Shown: positions 36,462 to 46,331, counted from the first letter of the stretch. The stretch is 64,000 bases of DNA from JARYGU01 sp033795365 (GCA_033795365.1 JARYGU010000013.1:104433-168432), one strand, 5' to 3'. Notes: a model not told the origin generated them from the letters alone. Made by a program: numbers and translations.

Positions 36462-37406
36462 TCAGGTCAGCAGCCAGGCCCAGAAGGAAACGCTGAGTAC
36501 TCCGAAGACCGTCGTCATGGTGATGGTGGAAGAGGCGAGTGCGTGGCCGACGCCGAAATGGTTTGCAAGCAACCAGGCATTGATTCCCGTCGGGACCGAT
36601 GAGGTGAGCACCATGGCCGCCGTCCACTCGGGACCGAGGCCGAGAAGACGGCATGCGATGTAGACCGATCCGGGCAGGACGATCAGCTTCAGGATCGTCA
36701 TTGCCAGCGACAGCCTGACATTGCCGGTCACGCCGTATTTGACCAGCGCCATCCCGATCGAAACGAGCGCGGCCGGTGCCGCCATGGCTGCCAGTTGGTC
36801 GACCACGATCTTGACCGGGCCTCCGAGCGGAACCTCCACGATATGGAACAGCGCTCCTGACACGAGGCCGATCACCAGCGGATTTCTGACCAGGTTTTTC
36901 CCTATTCCTGCAAGCAACAAAGGAATGCTCTGGGGCTCGCGCGCGCCCTCGCGGCGCTCCGCCCGCTCCATCAGCAGGCTGCCGGCGATCATCATGACCG
37001 GCAAGTGCACCGAAAGGAGAATGGAGAGGGCAACCACGCCCTCCTCCCCGACGATGCGCGAGACGAGCGGCAGGCCGATGAAGACGCTGTTGGCGAAAGC
37101 GGAGGATACGCCGGCGAGAACTCCGATCCGCCGGTCCCTCCCGAACGCCACCGTTGCCACGAGGTGGCCGATCGTCCAGGTCACCGCCACTCCCGCAAAA
37201 TAGGCAAGCCAGATGCGCAGCGGCGATTCCCCGCCGAATTCCGCTTCCGCTATGGTGCGGAACAGCAGGACGGGCACGGCAACGCGGAAGACGAACTCAC
37301 CGAGCGCCTCGCCGATGGCATCGCGCAGATAGCCACTTCGCACCAGAAGCCAGCCGAGCAGGATCAGGGCAAAAACCGGGATAACGTTCAGCGCGACATC
37401 AGACAT
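36462..37406 (-). CDS. AEC family permease
   Basis: A 314-residue inner-membrane carrier of the auxin-efflux-carrier superfamily. It has about ten hydrophobic segments in two halves around a charged cytoplasmic loop (RAERREGAREPQ). Family landmarks include LALGWLLVRSGYLR-like segment 1 (ILLGWLLVRSGYLRDAIG) and the second-half SSVPTGINAWLLANHFG. Bacterial members export malonate, malate or similar small acids; the substrate here is unknown. It converges with the cytochrome c gene. Confidence 0.86.
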   Translation of the reverse strand: MSDVALNVIPVFALILLGWLLVRSGYLRDAIGEALGEFVFRVAVPVLLFRTIAEAEFGGESPLRIWLAYFAGVAVTWTIGHLVATVAFGRDRRIGVLAGVSSAFANSVFIGLPLVSRIVGEEGVVALSILLSVHLPVMMIAGSLLMERAERREGAREPQSIPLLLAGIGKNLVRNPLVIGLVSGALFHIVEVPLGGPVKIVVDQLAAMAAPAALVSIGMALVKYGVTGNVRLSLAMTILKLIVLPGSVYIACRLLGLGPEWTAAMVLTSSVPTGINAWLLANHFGVGHALASSTITMTTVFGVLSVSFWAWLLT

Positions 37407-37597
37407 CGGATATTCCGCGAGCCAGCCGCTAACTGCTCCTGAAGATCCGCTCCGGCTGCTGGAAAGGAATGAGGACTGGTTTCCTGCCTAGAGCATTTTG
37501 CAGCAGAGTGGAATCACCGGCGTCGCAGAAATACGGCTGAAACGAAAAGACAGAGCAATCCGCGCGCGGGTCCATCGCCCGTGCCGCTGCAGAAATG

Positions 37598-37727
37598 AAA
37601 AAAGCGGGGACCTAACCCCGCTTCCTCATCCCCAGACTTGCCGGGGAGGCGTTCCCGCATTGCCAGTACATCCGTGGTCAATGCGGGAACGCGTAACTTT
37701 TCGCAGCCGGGACCATGTGGAACATGG
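37598..37727 (-). ncRNA. Candidate structured small RNA
   Basis: The 566-bp gap between the AEC gene and the alpha-2-macroglobulin gene holds a series of hairpins, best read on the minus strand. They are CCATGT/ACATGG (about 37711-37726), a perfect 14-bp stem GCGTTCCCGCATTG/CAATGCGGGAACGC (arms 37679-37692 and 37649-37662), TCCCC/GGGGA (about 37629-37647), and AAGCGGGG/CCCCGCTT followed by six T (37598-37623). The last is a textbook intrinsic terminator with no annotated minus-strand gene upstream. The open frame across it is low quality. The 5' end and promoter are not certain. Confidence 0.45.
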
Positions 37728-37822
37728 CGCCCGCTTGCTGTCGTTCTTTTTCTAAAGGCCGCTGGTAACAGCCATATGACAGCGGTTTCCCGTAGCATTG
37801 GAATGATGATGGGATCATATAC

Positions 37823-37837
37823 TTAACAAAAAGTTAA
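37823..37837. promoter_or_regulatory. CtrA-like binding site
   Basis: The sequence TTAACAAAAAGTTAA matches TTAA-N7-TTAA, the consensus of the alphaproteobacterial cell-cycle regulator CtrA. It lies 136 bp before the alpha-2-macroglobulin start and 96 bp upstream of the candidate small RNA. It is symmetric, so the regulated direction cannot be told. A separate TTGACA (37908-37913), 17 bases, AAGATT may be the promoter of the downstream operon. Confidence 0.4.
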
Positions 37838-37972
37838 CCATGGGCAGGCGATCCCGAAGCGGCAGCGCTGGTTCTTGCAGACGCGCCGGCTATATTTCAG
37901 CCCTCGGTTGACAAGCTCTTTTGAAGTTTGAAGATTGGGTGGCAACGAGACTGGCTGCGTTGGGAGGACCTC

Positions 37973-40900
37973 ATGTCTATGCGCGCGTTCATCGGATTCT
38001 CGGCTCTTGTGCTCTCAGCTCTTTTCGCATCGCCCCCCTCGCAGGCAGCCGAAGGCACGCGCGAGATCGTCACGACGGAAAACGGCGACTATTTCGGCTT
38101 CGACCTCAGGACAGTCCAGAACGTCACGCTCGATCAGTGCAAGGCCGATTGCGTCAACGACCAGTCGTGCCGCGCCTTCACCTATAATCCGAAGGTGAAA
38201 TGGTGCTTCCTCAAATCCGATTTCAACCAACTCAACAGCTTTCCGGGCGCGGTTGCGGGCAGGATCGTGGAAGCGGAAAGCGAGGCCGACATCGGGGCCG
38301 CCCCCGCGCTTTCCTTCCTCTCTTCCTCGCTTGTCTCCGAAGCGCGCGATCTGCGGCGAGATTTGGCTCTTTCCGACGACCAGCAGGGTCAGGGAGCGGA
38401 GAGCCTTGCCGCTTTTGCCCGCTCCGAGACCGAATCCGGCCGGATCGACAATGCACTCAACGCCTATAAGGGAGCACTTTCGCTCGCCCCCGACAACCTC
38501 GGGCTGTGGCTGGAAATGGCGCGGGCTGCCGCGCAGGCGCAGGACAACTCCTATCTCGCCGGCCAGGGCGCACTCGCCGCTCTGAACGCCTACCAACTCA
38601 CCCGCAGCGCCAGCGGCCGCGCCGAAGCGCTTGCCGTTCTCGCCGACACCCTGGATAAGTCGCAGAACTATCGGGCAGGCATCAATGCCTACAAGGCAAG
38701 CCTGGAATTGAAGGACGATGCGGCCGTGCGCGCGGCCTATCTCGATCTCAAGGCCCGCCAGGGTTTCCGCGTCGTCAACCACACGATCGATTCCGACAGC
38801 GTCAGCCCGCGGGCCTGCGCGCAATTTTCCGAAACGCTCCTCAAGAGAGGAACGGACTATGCCTCCTTCGTGATGCTCGACGGTGCCGCGCCAAAGGCGG
38901 TCGAGGCAAAGGACAACCAGATCTGCATCGAAGGCCTGAAACACGGCCAGCGCTACCGGGTCGGCTTTCGCAGCGGCCTTCCCTCTTCCGTCGACGAATC
39001 GCTGGAAGCGCCCGTCGAACTGGAAATCTATATGCAGGACCGCTCGCCTTCGGTACGCTTCACCGGGGAAAGCTTCGTGCTGCCCGGCACGGCGCGGCGC
39101 GGCATCCCGCTCGTCTCCGTCAACACCGAAAGCGCCGACCTGAAGCTCTATCGCATCGGCGAGCGGGCAATCGCGCCGCTGATGACCAATTCGCAGTTCC
39201 TCACCCAGCTCGACGGCTACAACGCCCAGCGCATCGAAAGCGAAAGCGGCGAACTCGTCTGGCAGGGCACGATCGAGATCAAGCAGGAGCTGAACAAGGA
39301 TGTCGTCACCAGCTTTCCCGTGGACGAGGCCCTGCCCGAGCGCAAGCCTGGCGTCTATGTGCTGACGGCCGCCGCAACGGACGGCAAGGCGAACGACTGG
39401 GAAGCGAAAGCCACGCAATGGTTCGTCGTCTCGGACATCGGGCTTACCACCTATGCCGGCACGGACGGTCTCAATGTATTTGCCCGTTCGCTCGCCGATG
39501 CGAAGCCGATGGCCGGCGTCGAGCTGCAACTTCTCGCACGGAACAACGAAATCCTTGGCACCGCCAAGACGGATGCGGAGGGGCGCGCGACCTTTACCGC
39601 CGGATTGACGCGCGGCACGGCGGCGCTCGCACCCGCCGTCATCATGGCGAGCGGCGCTGACGGGGATTTCGTCTTCCTGGACATGACCCGCGCCGGCTTC
39701 GATCTCTCCGACCGCGGCGTGACCGGGCGAAACGCTCCCGGACCGATCGACGTCTTCGCCTGGACGGAACGGGGCATCTACCGTGCCGGGGAGACCGTGC
39801 ATGCCGCGGCTCTTGCGCGCGACATCGAAGGTGAAGCCCTCGAAAACCTGCCGCTCACCTTTGTCTTCACCCGGCCGGACGGTGTCGAGGAGCGCAGGAT
39901 AGTCAGCGCCGGGGCGGCGCTCGGCGGGCATGCCGTCGATCTGCCGCTGCAGGCCAACAGCATGCGCGGCACCTGGTCCATGCAGATCTTCGCAGATCCG
40001 AAGGGCTCGCCGATCGGCGAAAAGCAGTTCCTCGTCGACGATTTCGTGCCGGATCGTATCGAATTCGACATGACCAGCGCGGCGAAGGACATCGAAGCCG
40101 GCAAGCCGGTGACCGTCGCGGTCGACGGACGCTATCTCTACGGCGCGCCCGCTGCCGGCCTGTCCGTCGAGGGTGACGTCACGCTGAAGCCCACGCGGGA
40201 AGCCGCAGCGTTCCCCGGCTACAGATTCGGCCTCGCAGATGAGGAAGCGATCGAGGAAAGCCGCGTTCCACTGGAGGGCCTTTCGCCGCTCGACGCGGAC
40301 GGCAAGGCGACATTCGATGTCGACATCGCGGATCTTCCGTCCACGACGCAACTCCTCAATGCCGATGTCACCCTGCGCATGACGGAAGCCGGCGGACGTG
40401 CCGTAGAACGCAGCCTGACCCTGCCCGTCAAGCCGGAAGGAACGATGATCGGCATCAAGCCGGAATTCTCGGGAGAACTCGCCGAGAATTCCCTCGGTCG
40501 GTTCCACGTCATCGCGGTCGGGCCGGACGGTAGGAAAACCGCGGCGCAGAACCTCTCCTGGAAGCTCGTCAGCGTCGAGCGCAATTATCAATGGTATCGC
40601 GACGGAAGCTCCTGGCGCTATGAGCCGGTGCTTTCGACCAAGCAGGTGGCGACCGGTTCGCTCGACCTCGGCGCCGATGGCGGGGAGATCTCCGTTCCGG
40701 TGACCTGGGGCCGCTACAGGCTCGAAGTGGAAAGCGCGGACGTGGCGGGACCTGCCAGCAGCGTGGAGTTCGATGCCGGCTGGTTCGTGGAAGCAACCTC
40801 CACCGAAACGCCGGACGCGCTTGAAATCGCCCTCGACAAGGAAAGCTATTCGATCGGCGAGACCGCGAAGCTGAAGGTTTCTTCGCGCTATGCCGGCGAG

Positions 40901-43429
40901 CTGCTCGTGACCTCCGGCACGGAAAGCCTGATCTCGGCCACGACAGCGAGCATCGGCGAAGAGGGCGGCGAGATCGATATTCCGGTCACCGCGGATTGGG
41001 GCGCCGGCGCCTATGTGACGGCGACGCTCTTCCGCCCCGGCGACGCGCAGGAAAGCCGCATGCCGATGCGCGCGATCGGCATCAAATGGCTGGCGGTCGA
41101 TCCGGCGGAGAGAAAGCTCGACGTAAAGCTCGCCGCCCCGGAAAAGACGCTGCCGCGGCAGCCGCTCGACATAGGGATCGAGGTCGCCGGCGCAGGCGCG
41201 AACGAGGAGGCCTATGTGACGGTTGCGGCCGTCGACGTCGGCATCCTGAACCTGACGCGCTACGAAACGCCCGATCCGGACGGCTGGTATTTCGGCCAAC
41301 GCCGGCTCGGCATCGAGATCCGCGACCTCTACGGCCGCCTCATCGACGGCTCTCTCGGCGCCACCGGGCGCCTGCGGACCGGCGGCGACGGCGGCCAGGT
41401 GGCGCTGCAGGGCAACCCGCCGACCGAAAAGCTCGTCGCCTTCTTCTCCGGTCCGGTAAAGCTCGATGGAGAGGGCAAGGCGAATGTCAACTTCGATATC
41501 CCGCAATTCAACGGCACCGCGCGCGTGATGGCGGTCGCCTGGTCGAAGAGCGGCGCCGGGCACGCCTCGAAGGACGTGATCATTCGCGATCCCGTCGTCG
41601 TGACGGCGAGCATGCCGAAATTCCTGGCGCCCGGCGACCGCGCGGAGCTTCGTCTCGATATCGCCAACACGGATGCACCGGCCGGCGACTATCAGGTCGA
41701 GATAACCCACAATACGGCGGTGATGATCGAGCAGACGGCGCCGGCACAGACGGTCGCTCTTTCCGGCGGCGGCAAGGCCGATCTCACGTTGCCGCTGATC
41801 GGCGCGGAGATTGGCAACGGCACGATCAATCTCAAGCTCTCCAATGCCTCCGGCCTGTCGCTGGAGCAGACGCTGGACATCCCCGTCCGGCCGGCGACGA
41901 TGCCGGTCACCACGCGCCGCACCCTCGAAATAGCTGCCGATGGCAGCCTGACGATCGACGATCAGCTTCTGGCGGACAGCCTTCTGGAAGGCGCATCCGT
42001 CAGCCTCAACGTCTCGCGTTCCGCCGCCTTCGACATCCCGGCACTACTGATGTCGCTCGATCGCTATCCCTACGGCTGCACCGAGCAGACGACCAGCCGG
42101 GCGCTGCCGCTCCTCTATCTCAGCGAGCTGTCGCAACAGTCCGGCCTGCCGGAGGATCCCGAAACGCGCAAACGCGTGCAGGAGGCGATCTACCGCGTGC
42201 TTGCCTATCAATCCTCCTCCGGCAGCTTCGGCCTCTGGAGCCCCGGCTACGGCGACCTCTGGCTCGACGCCTTCGTGACGGATTTCCTGACCAGGGCGCG
42301 CGAACAGAAGTTCGAGGTACCGGAACAGGCCATGGTGCAGGCGCTCGAGAACCTGCAGAATGCGCTGGCCTATGACGTGAACATCCAGGACAAGGGCAAC
42401 GAGATTGCCTATGCGCTCTACGTGCTCGCGCGCAACCGCAAGGCTTCGATAAGCGACCTGCGCTACTACGCCGATACGAAGATCTCAGAATTCCGCACAC
42501 CGCTCGCCCGCGCCCATATTGCCGCCGCGCTCGGCCTTTACGGCGATGCGCAGCGCTCGATGAGCATCTTCGCCAATGCGCTCGGCCTTTCGCAGGACCA
42601 GGTGGTCAATGTCAGCCTTTCGCGTTCGGACTACGGCTCCTCGCTGCGCGACAGCGCCGCCGTCTTGACGCTTGCCGCCGAAAGCCGTCCCGAGCCCACG
42701 ATCATCCCGGACCTGGCCAAGGTCGTCGCCCGTGAATGGGAGAGCAAGAGCCAAACCAGCACCCAGGAGCAGACCTGGATGCTGCTTGCAGCCCGCGCCA
42801 TGAAGGACAGCGACAGGGACCTGAAGCTGGAGATCAACGGTGCGCCGCGCGACGGCGGCTACGCAGCGCAAATGACGGGCGAGAGCCTGCTGCGCAACCC
42901 GCTTACTGTCGCCAACCGGACGAACGAACCGATCTCGGCCGTGCTGACGACGGTCGCCGCCCCGGCCTGGCCGCTGCCGGCCGGCGGCGACGGCTTCTCG
43001 ATCGAACGCAGCTATTACACGCTCGACGGCAAGGAAGCGAATGTGAGCGAAGCCCGGCAGAACGAACGCTACGTGGCCGTTCTGAAAGTGACCGAGAACA
43101 ACGACTGGCCCTCGCGCGTGCTGATCACCGATCTGCTGCCGGCCGGATTCGAGATCGACAATCCGAGCCTCGTCAATAGCGCGCAGCTCTCCAATTTCGA
43201 ATGGATCGGCGAGGTCGAGGCGGCGCATACCGAGTTCCGCAACGATCGCTTCGTCGCCGCGTTCGACCGGCAGCAGGGCGACAGCCGCGACATCACGCTC
43301 GCCTATGTCGTGCGGGCCGTGACGCCCGGCACTTACGACCACCCGGCGGCGAGCGTCGAGGACATGTATCGGCCGCAATTCTCCGCCCGCACGGCGACCG
43401 GCCGCATGCAGGTCCTCGCGCCCCGCTAG
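37973..43429 (+). CDS. Bacterial alpha-2-macroglobulin with N-terminal PAN domain
   Basis: A periplasmic protease trap of 1818 residues from ATG 37973, 5 bases after GGGAGG. It has a signal peptide (GFSALVLSALFASPPSQAA) without a lipobox. A PAN/apple domain with paired cysteines follows (about 40-95; CKADCVNDQSCRAF). The macroglobulin and bait regions come next, then the thioester motif CTEQ (Cys1369, in YPYGCTEQTTSRALP) and an alpha/alpha-toroid domain. The intact thioester implies covalent capture of attacking proteases. It is followed 12 bp later by pbpC, the classic pairing of protease trap and cell-wall repair enzyme. Confidence 0.93.
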   Translation: MSMRAFIGFSALVLSALFASPPSQAAEGTREIVTTENGDYFGFDLRTVQNVTLDQCKADCVNDQSCRAFTYNPKVKWCFLKSDFNQLNSFPGAVAGRIVEAESEADIGAAPALSFLSSSLVSEARDLRRDLALSDDQQGQGAESLAAFARSETESGRIDNALNAYKGALSLAPDNLGLWLEMARAAAQAQDNSYLAGQGALAALNAYQLTRSASGRAEALAVLADTLDKSQNYRAGINAYKASLELKDDAAVRAAYLDLKARQGFRVVNHTIDSDSVSPRACAQFSETLLKRGTDYASFVMLDGAAPKAVEAKDNQICIEGLKHGQRYRVGFRSGLPSSVDESLEAPVELEIYMQDRSPSVRFTGESFVLPGTARRGIPLVSVNTESADLKLYRIGERAIAPLMTNSQFLTQLDGYNAQRIESESGELVWQGTIEIKQELNKDVVTSFPVDEALPERKPGVYVLTAAATDGKANDWEAKATQWFVVSDIGLTTYAGTDGLNVFARSLADAKPMAGVELQLLARNNEILGTAKTDAEGRATFTAGLTRGTAALAPAVIMASGADGDFVFLDMTRAGFDLSDRGVTGRNAPGPIDVFAWTERGIYRAGETVHAAALARDIEGEALENLPLTFVFTRPDGVEERRIVSAGAALGGHAVDLPLQANSMRGTWSMQIFADPKGSPIGEKQFLVDDFVPDRIEFDMTSAAKDIEAGKPVTVAVDGRYLYGAPAAGLSVEGDVTLKPTREAAAFPGYRFGLADEEAIEESRVPLEGLSPLDADGKATFDVDIADLPSTTQLLNADVTLRMTEAGGRAVERSLTLPVKPEGTMIGIKPEFSGELAENSLGRFHVIAVGPDGRKTAAQNLSWKLVSVERNYQWYRDGSSWRYEPVLSTKQVATGSLDLGADGGEISVPVTWGRYRLEVESADVAGPASSVEFDAGWFVEATSTETPDALEIALDKESYSIGETAKLKVSSRYAGELLVTSGTESLISATTASIGEEGGEIDIPVTADWGAGAYVTATLFRPGDAQESRMPMRAIGIKWLAVDPAERKLDVKLAAPEKTLPRQPLDIGIEVAGAGANEEAYVTVAAVDVGILNLTRYETPDPDGWYFGQRRLGIEIRDLYGRLIDGSLGATGRLRTGGDGGQVALQGNPPTEKLVAFFSGPVKLDGEGKANVNFDIPQFNGTARVMAVAWSKSGAGHASKDVIIRDPVVVTASMPKFLAPGDRAELRLDIANTDAPAGDYQVEITHNTAVMIEQTAPAQTVALSGGGKADLTLPLIGAEIGNGTINLKLSNASGLSLEQTLDIPVRPATMPVTTRRTLEIAADGSLTIDDQLLADSLLEGASVSLNVSRSAAFDIPALLMSLDRYPYGCTEQTTSRALPLLYLSELSQQSGLPEDPETRKRVQEAIYRVLAYQSSSGSFGLWSPGYGDLWLDAFVTDFLTRAREQKFEVPEQAMVQALENLQNALAYDVNIQDKGNEIAYALYVLARNRKASISDLRYYADTKISEFRTPLARAHIAAALGLYGDAQRSMSIFANALGLSQDQVVNVSLSRSDYGSSLRDSAAVLTLAAESRPEPTIIPDLAKVVAREWESKSQTSTQEQTWMLLAARAMKDSDRDLKLEINGAPRDGGYAAQMTGESLLRNPLTVANRTNEPISAVLTTVAAPAWPLPAGGDGFSIERSYYTLDGKEANVSEARQNERYVAVLKVTENNDWPSRVLITDLLPAGFEIDNPSLVNSAQLSNFEWIGEVEAAHTEFRNDRFVAAFDRQQGDSRDITLAYVVRAVTPGTYDHPAASVEDMYRPQFSARTATGRMQVLAPR

Positions 43430-43441
43430 GGTCGGGCCGCC

Positions 43442-45526
43442 ATGACCTCGTGGCGCATAGCCGGAATGACGCTCGCAGGCGGCGTCATTGCCGCCATCGC
43501 GATCGGCGTCGGCCTCGATGCCGCCGACCGGACCTTCCCGCCGCCGATCGAAGCCGCGCAGCAAGTCTCACGCGAGGTCGTGGACCGGGACGGGCGTCTG
43601 TTGCGCGCGTTTGCGACCTCCGAGGGGCTCTGGCGCCTGAAGACGTCCGCGAAGGATGTGGATCCGCAATTCCTGCGCATGCTCGTCGCCTACGAGGATC
43701 AGCGCTTCTACGATCATGACGGCGTGGATCCTTTGGCGCTGCTGCGCGCGACGGGCCAGTTTCTTTTCAACGGCCGCATCATCTCGGGTGCCTCCACGCT
43801 CTCCATGCAGGTGGCGCGCCTGATCGAACCGCGCGAAAGCCGTTCGCTGCTCGCCAAGCTGCGCCAGATGGCGCGCGCGGTCCAGATCGAGCGGCGGCTT
43901 TCCAAGGCGGAGATCCTCGACCTCTATCTCACCCTTGCGCCCTATGGCGGCAATCTCGAAGGCGTGCGCGCCGCCAGCCTCGCTTATTTCGGCAAGGAGC
44001 CGTCGCGGCTCTCCGTCGCCCAATCGGCCCTGCTCGTCGCTCTGCCGCAACTGCCCGAAAGACGCCGGCCGGATCGCAACCCGCGCGAAGCGGAAGCCGC
44101 GAGGAAGCGCGTGCTCGACCGTATGGCGGTCTCCGCGGTGATCGGCGAAGGCGAGGCCGGGCGTGCGGCCGCCGAAGGCGTGCCGCTGCAGCGGCTGCAA
44201 TTGCCGGCACATGCGCCTCATCTCGCGGAGATCGCGCTGCGCAGGAAGCCGCAGGACCTTCTTCACCGCACGACACTCGACCGCGACGTCCAGCGGCGGC
44301 TGGAGGCGGTCGCCCGCGACGCGGCCCGGAAGCTCGGACCGAAGGTTTCGGTCGCCATGGTCATGGCCGATGCGAGGACCGGCGAGATCGTCGGTGAAGT
44401 CGGTTCTGCCGATTATTTCGATTCGAGCCGCGCCGGCTGGATCGACATGACGCGCAACCGCCGCTCTCCCGGCTCGACGCTGAAGCCGTTCATCTATGGG
44501 CTCGCTTTCGAAGAAGGCGTCGTCAGCCAGGAAACCATCATAGAGGACAGGCCTGGGGACTTCTCCGGCTACCGGCCGCGCAATTTCGATATGGGCTACC
44601 AGGGCGATGTCAGCGTCAGGCAGGCCTTGCAGCTTTCGCTCAACGTGCCAGCCGTGCGGCTCCTCGATGCCGTGGGGCCGACCGCGCTCATGGTACGTTT
44701 CCGCCGCGCCGATGTGCGGCCGGTGCTGCCGGCAAACGAAGCGCCGGGGCTTGCCATCGGGCTCGGCGGCGTCGGCATCACGCTGAAGGAGCTCGTCCAG
44801 CTCTATGCGCCGCTCGCCAACCGGGGCGGGCCGGTGCGTCTCGCCGACGGCATCGACGGCGAGACGGAGGTGCTCGACGGCGAACCGCTTCTCGACCCCG
44901 TGGCTGTCTGGCATGTCGCCGACATTCTTTCGGGCGTCGCTCCGCCGGCTTCGAGCCGGAGGCTCGGCATCGCCTACAAGACGGGAACGAGCTACGGTTA
45001 CCGGGATGCCTGGTCCGTCGGCTATGACGGGCGCCATGTGCTCGGCGTTTGGGTAGGGCGCGCCGACAACGGAGCCGTCCCCGGCTTGACCGGCTATGGT
45101 TCGGCCGCGCCGATCCTTTTCGAGGCATTTGCCAAATCGGGAGTGGCCGTGACCCCGTTTCCGCCCGCCCCGTCAGGGGCGGTGCGGATCGCGCAATCGG
45201 AGCTGCCGCCGAGCCAGCGCCGCTTCGCGATGACGGCCAGCGGCCTGGTCTCCGCCTCCGCGCGGGAGCCCGCTCCGCAGATCGTCTATCCGCCGGACGG
45301 CGCCCATGTGGAACTCGGTGCGAAAGCCGGCAGCGAGCTCATGCCGCTTTCGCTGAAACTCCAGGGAGGACGCGCGCCCTTCCGCTGGCTCGCCAATGGC
45401 AGGCTTCTGCCGGACATGTCCCGCAAGCGCTCCACGCAATGGATGCCGGATGGCGGCGGCTATTCGACCTTGACCGTCATCGATGCCGCGGGACGGGCCG
45501 CGAGCGTGCGCGTCTTCATAGAATAA
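43442..45526 (+). CDS. pbpC: Penicillin-binding protein 1C
   Basis: A bifunctional peptidoglycan synthase anchored by an N-terminal membrane segment (about 5-25), 694 residues. The GT51 glycosyltransferase domain has catalytic Glu85 in YEDQRFYDHDGVD and a later GASTLSMQVARL. The transpeptidase domain has Ser345 in STLK, SLN (399-401) and KTGTS (513-517). A C-terminal BiPBP_C immunoglobulin-like domain (about 605-694) ends it. It starts 12 bp behind the alpha-2-macroglobulin gene and is surely co-transcribed. It converges with the leucine operon. Confidence 0.95.
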   Translation: MTSWRIAGMTLAGGVIAAIAIGVGLDAADRTFPPPIEAAQQVSREVVDRDGRLLRAFATSEGLWRLKTSAKDVDPQFLRMLVAYEDQRFYDHDGVDPLALLRATGQFLFNGRIISGASTLSMQVARLIEPRESRSLLAKLRQMARAVQIERRLSKAEILDLYLTLAPYGGNLEGVRAASLAYFGKEPSRLSVAQSALLVALPQLPERRRPDRNPREAEAARKRVLDRMAVSAVIGEGEAGRAAAEGVPLQRLQLPAHAPHLAEIALRRKPQDLLHRTTLDRDVQRRLEAVARDAARKLGPKVSVAMVMADARTGEIVGEVGSADYFDSSRAGWIDMTRNRRSPGSTLKPFIYGLAFEEGVVSQETIIEDRPGDFSGYRPRNFDMGYQGDVSVRQALQLSLNVPAVRLLDAVGPTALMVRFRRADVRPVLPANEAPGLAIGLGGVGITLKELVQLYAPLANRGGPVRLADGIDGETEVLDGEPLLDPVAVWHVADILSGVAPPASSRRLGIAYKTGTSYGYRDAWSVGYDGRHVLGVWVGRADNGAVPGLTGYGSAAPILFEAFAKSGVAVTPFPPAPSGAVRIAQSELPPSQRRFAMTASGLVSASAREPAPQIVYPPDGAHVELGAKAGSELMPLSLKLQGGRAPFRWLANGRLLPDMSRKRSTQWMPDGGGYSTLTVIDAAGRAASVRVFIE

Positions 45527-45539
45527 CAGCCCGCCGATA

Positions 45540-46331
45540 TCATTTCCCGTCGATCCAGCGAGGCCGGCGCTTTTCCAGAAACGCCGCCACGCCCTCGCTT
45601 GCCTCTTCGGTTTCCCACGTGTCGGCGAGACGCGTCAGCGTCATCTCGATCACGCGTTCGTCGATGGGGGCCGCGATGGCGCGCATGAGCGCCTTTGCGG
45701 AAGCGATCGCGCCGGGTGCGGCGGAAAAATAGGGTTTGACCTCCTGCTCGATGGCCTCGTCGAGGTCTTCGGCCGGGACCACCTTGTCGACGAGCCTCGC
45801 CTCACGCGCTTCGAGCGCATCGAAAATCCTTGCCGACGTACAGAACCGCAACGCGTTGGCGGTACCGATCCTCGCAACCACATAGGGGCTGATTGTTGCT
45901 GGAATGAGACCGAGCCGCGTTTCCGTAAGGCCGAAGCGGGCGCTGTCGACGGCGATTACCGCATCGCAGATGCTGATGAGCCCGACGCCGCCGCCATAGG
46001 CCTGGCCGTTCACGCGCGCCACCAGCGGCTTCGGCAGGTCTCGCAGCGCCTTCAGCATGGATGCGAGCTTGCGTGCCTCGGCGATCCGTTCCTCGCGCGA
46101 GGCGGCCATCTGCTCCTTCATCCAGTTGAGGTCCCCTCCGGCGCAAAAGCTTTCGCCTTCCCCCGTCAGCACCGCCACGCGTACGGCTTCGTCCTGGCCG
46201 AGAAGCCCTGCGACCGCGGCGAGCTCGCGGATCATCAGCCCGGAGAGCGCATTGTGCTGGGCATGACGGCGCAGCGTCAGCGCGGCCACACCGCGCCGGT
46301 CAACGGAAACCGATATCGTTTCGAAATTCAT
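45540..46331 (-). CDS. Enoyl-CoA hydratase, probably methylglutaconyl-CoA hydratase
   Basis: A 263-residue crotonase-fold enzyme (MNFETISVSVDRRGVAALTL). The oxyanion-hole segments are EGESFCAGGDLNWM and VNGQAYGGGVGLISICD. The acidic residue region is FGLTETRLGLIPATISPYV. Its place at the end of a leucine operon with both carboxylase subunits and HMG-CoA lyase indicates hydration of 3-methylglutaconyl-CoA to HMG-CoA. The start overlaps the hmgL stop (ATGA). Cytoplasmic. Confidence 0.88.
   Translation of the reverse strand: MNFETISVSVDRRGVAALTLRRHAQHNALSGLMIRELAAVAGLLGQDEAVRVAVLTGEGESFCAGGDLNWMKEQMAASREERIAEARKLASMLKALRDLPKPLVARVNGQAYGGGVGLISICDAVIAVDSARFGLTETRLGLIPATISPYVVARIGTANALRFCTSARIFDALEAREARLVDKVVPAEDLDEAIEQEVKPYFSAAPGAIASAKALMRAIAAPIDERVIEMTLTRLADTWETEEASEGVAAFLEKRRPRWIDGK

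Noticed and set aside
37514..37798. A 94-codon minus-strand frame in the alpha-2-macroglobulin upstream region
   Set aside because: It runs through several hairpins and a terminator and has no ribosome site; the region fits a structured RNA better.
38015..41710. A 1231-codon minus-strand frame inside the alpha-2-macroglobulin gene
   Set aside because: Shadow frame. The plus-strand protein has a signal peptide, PAN domain and CTEQ motif; the shadow has only low-complexity Arg/Asp/Gly-rich sequence.
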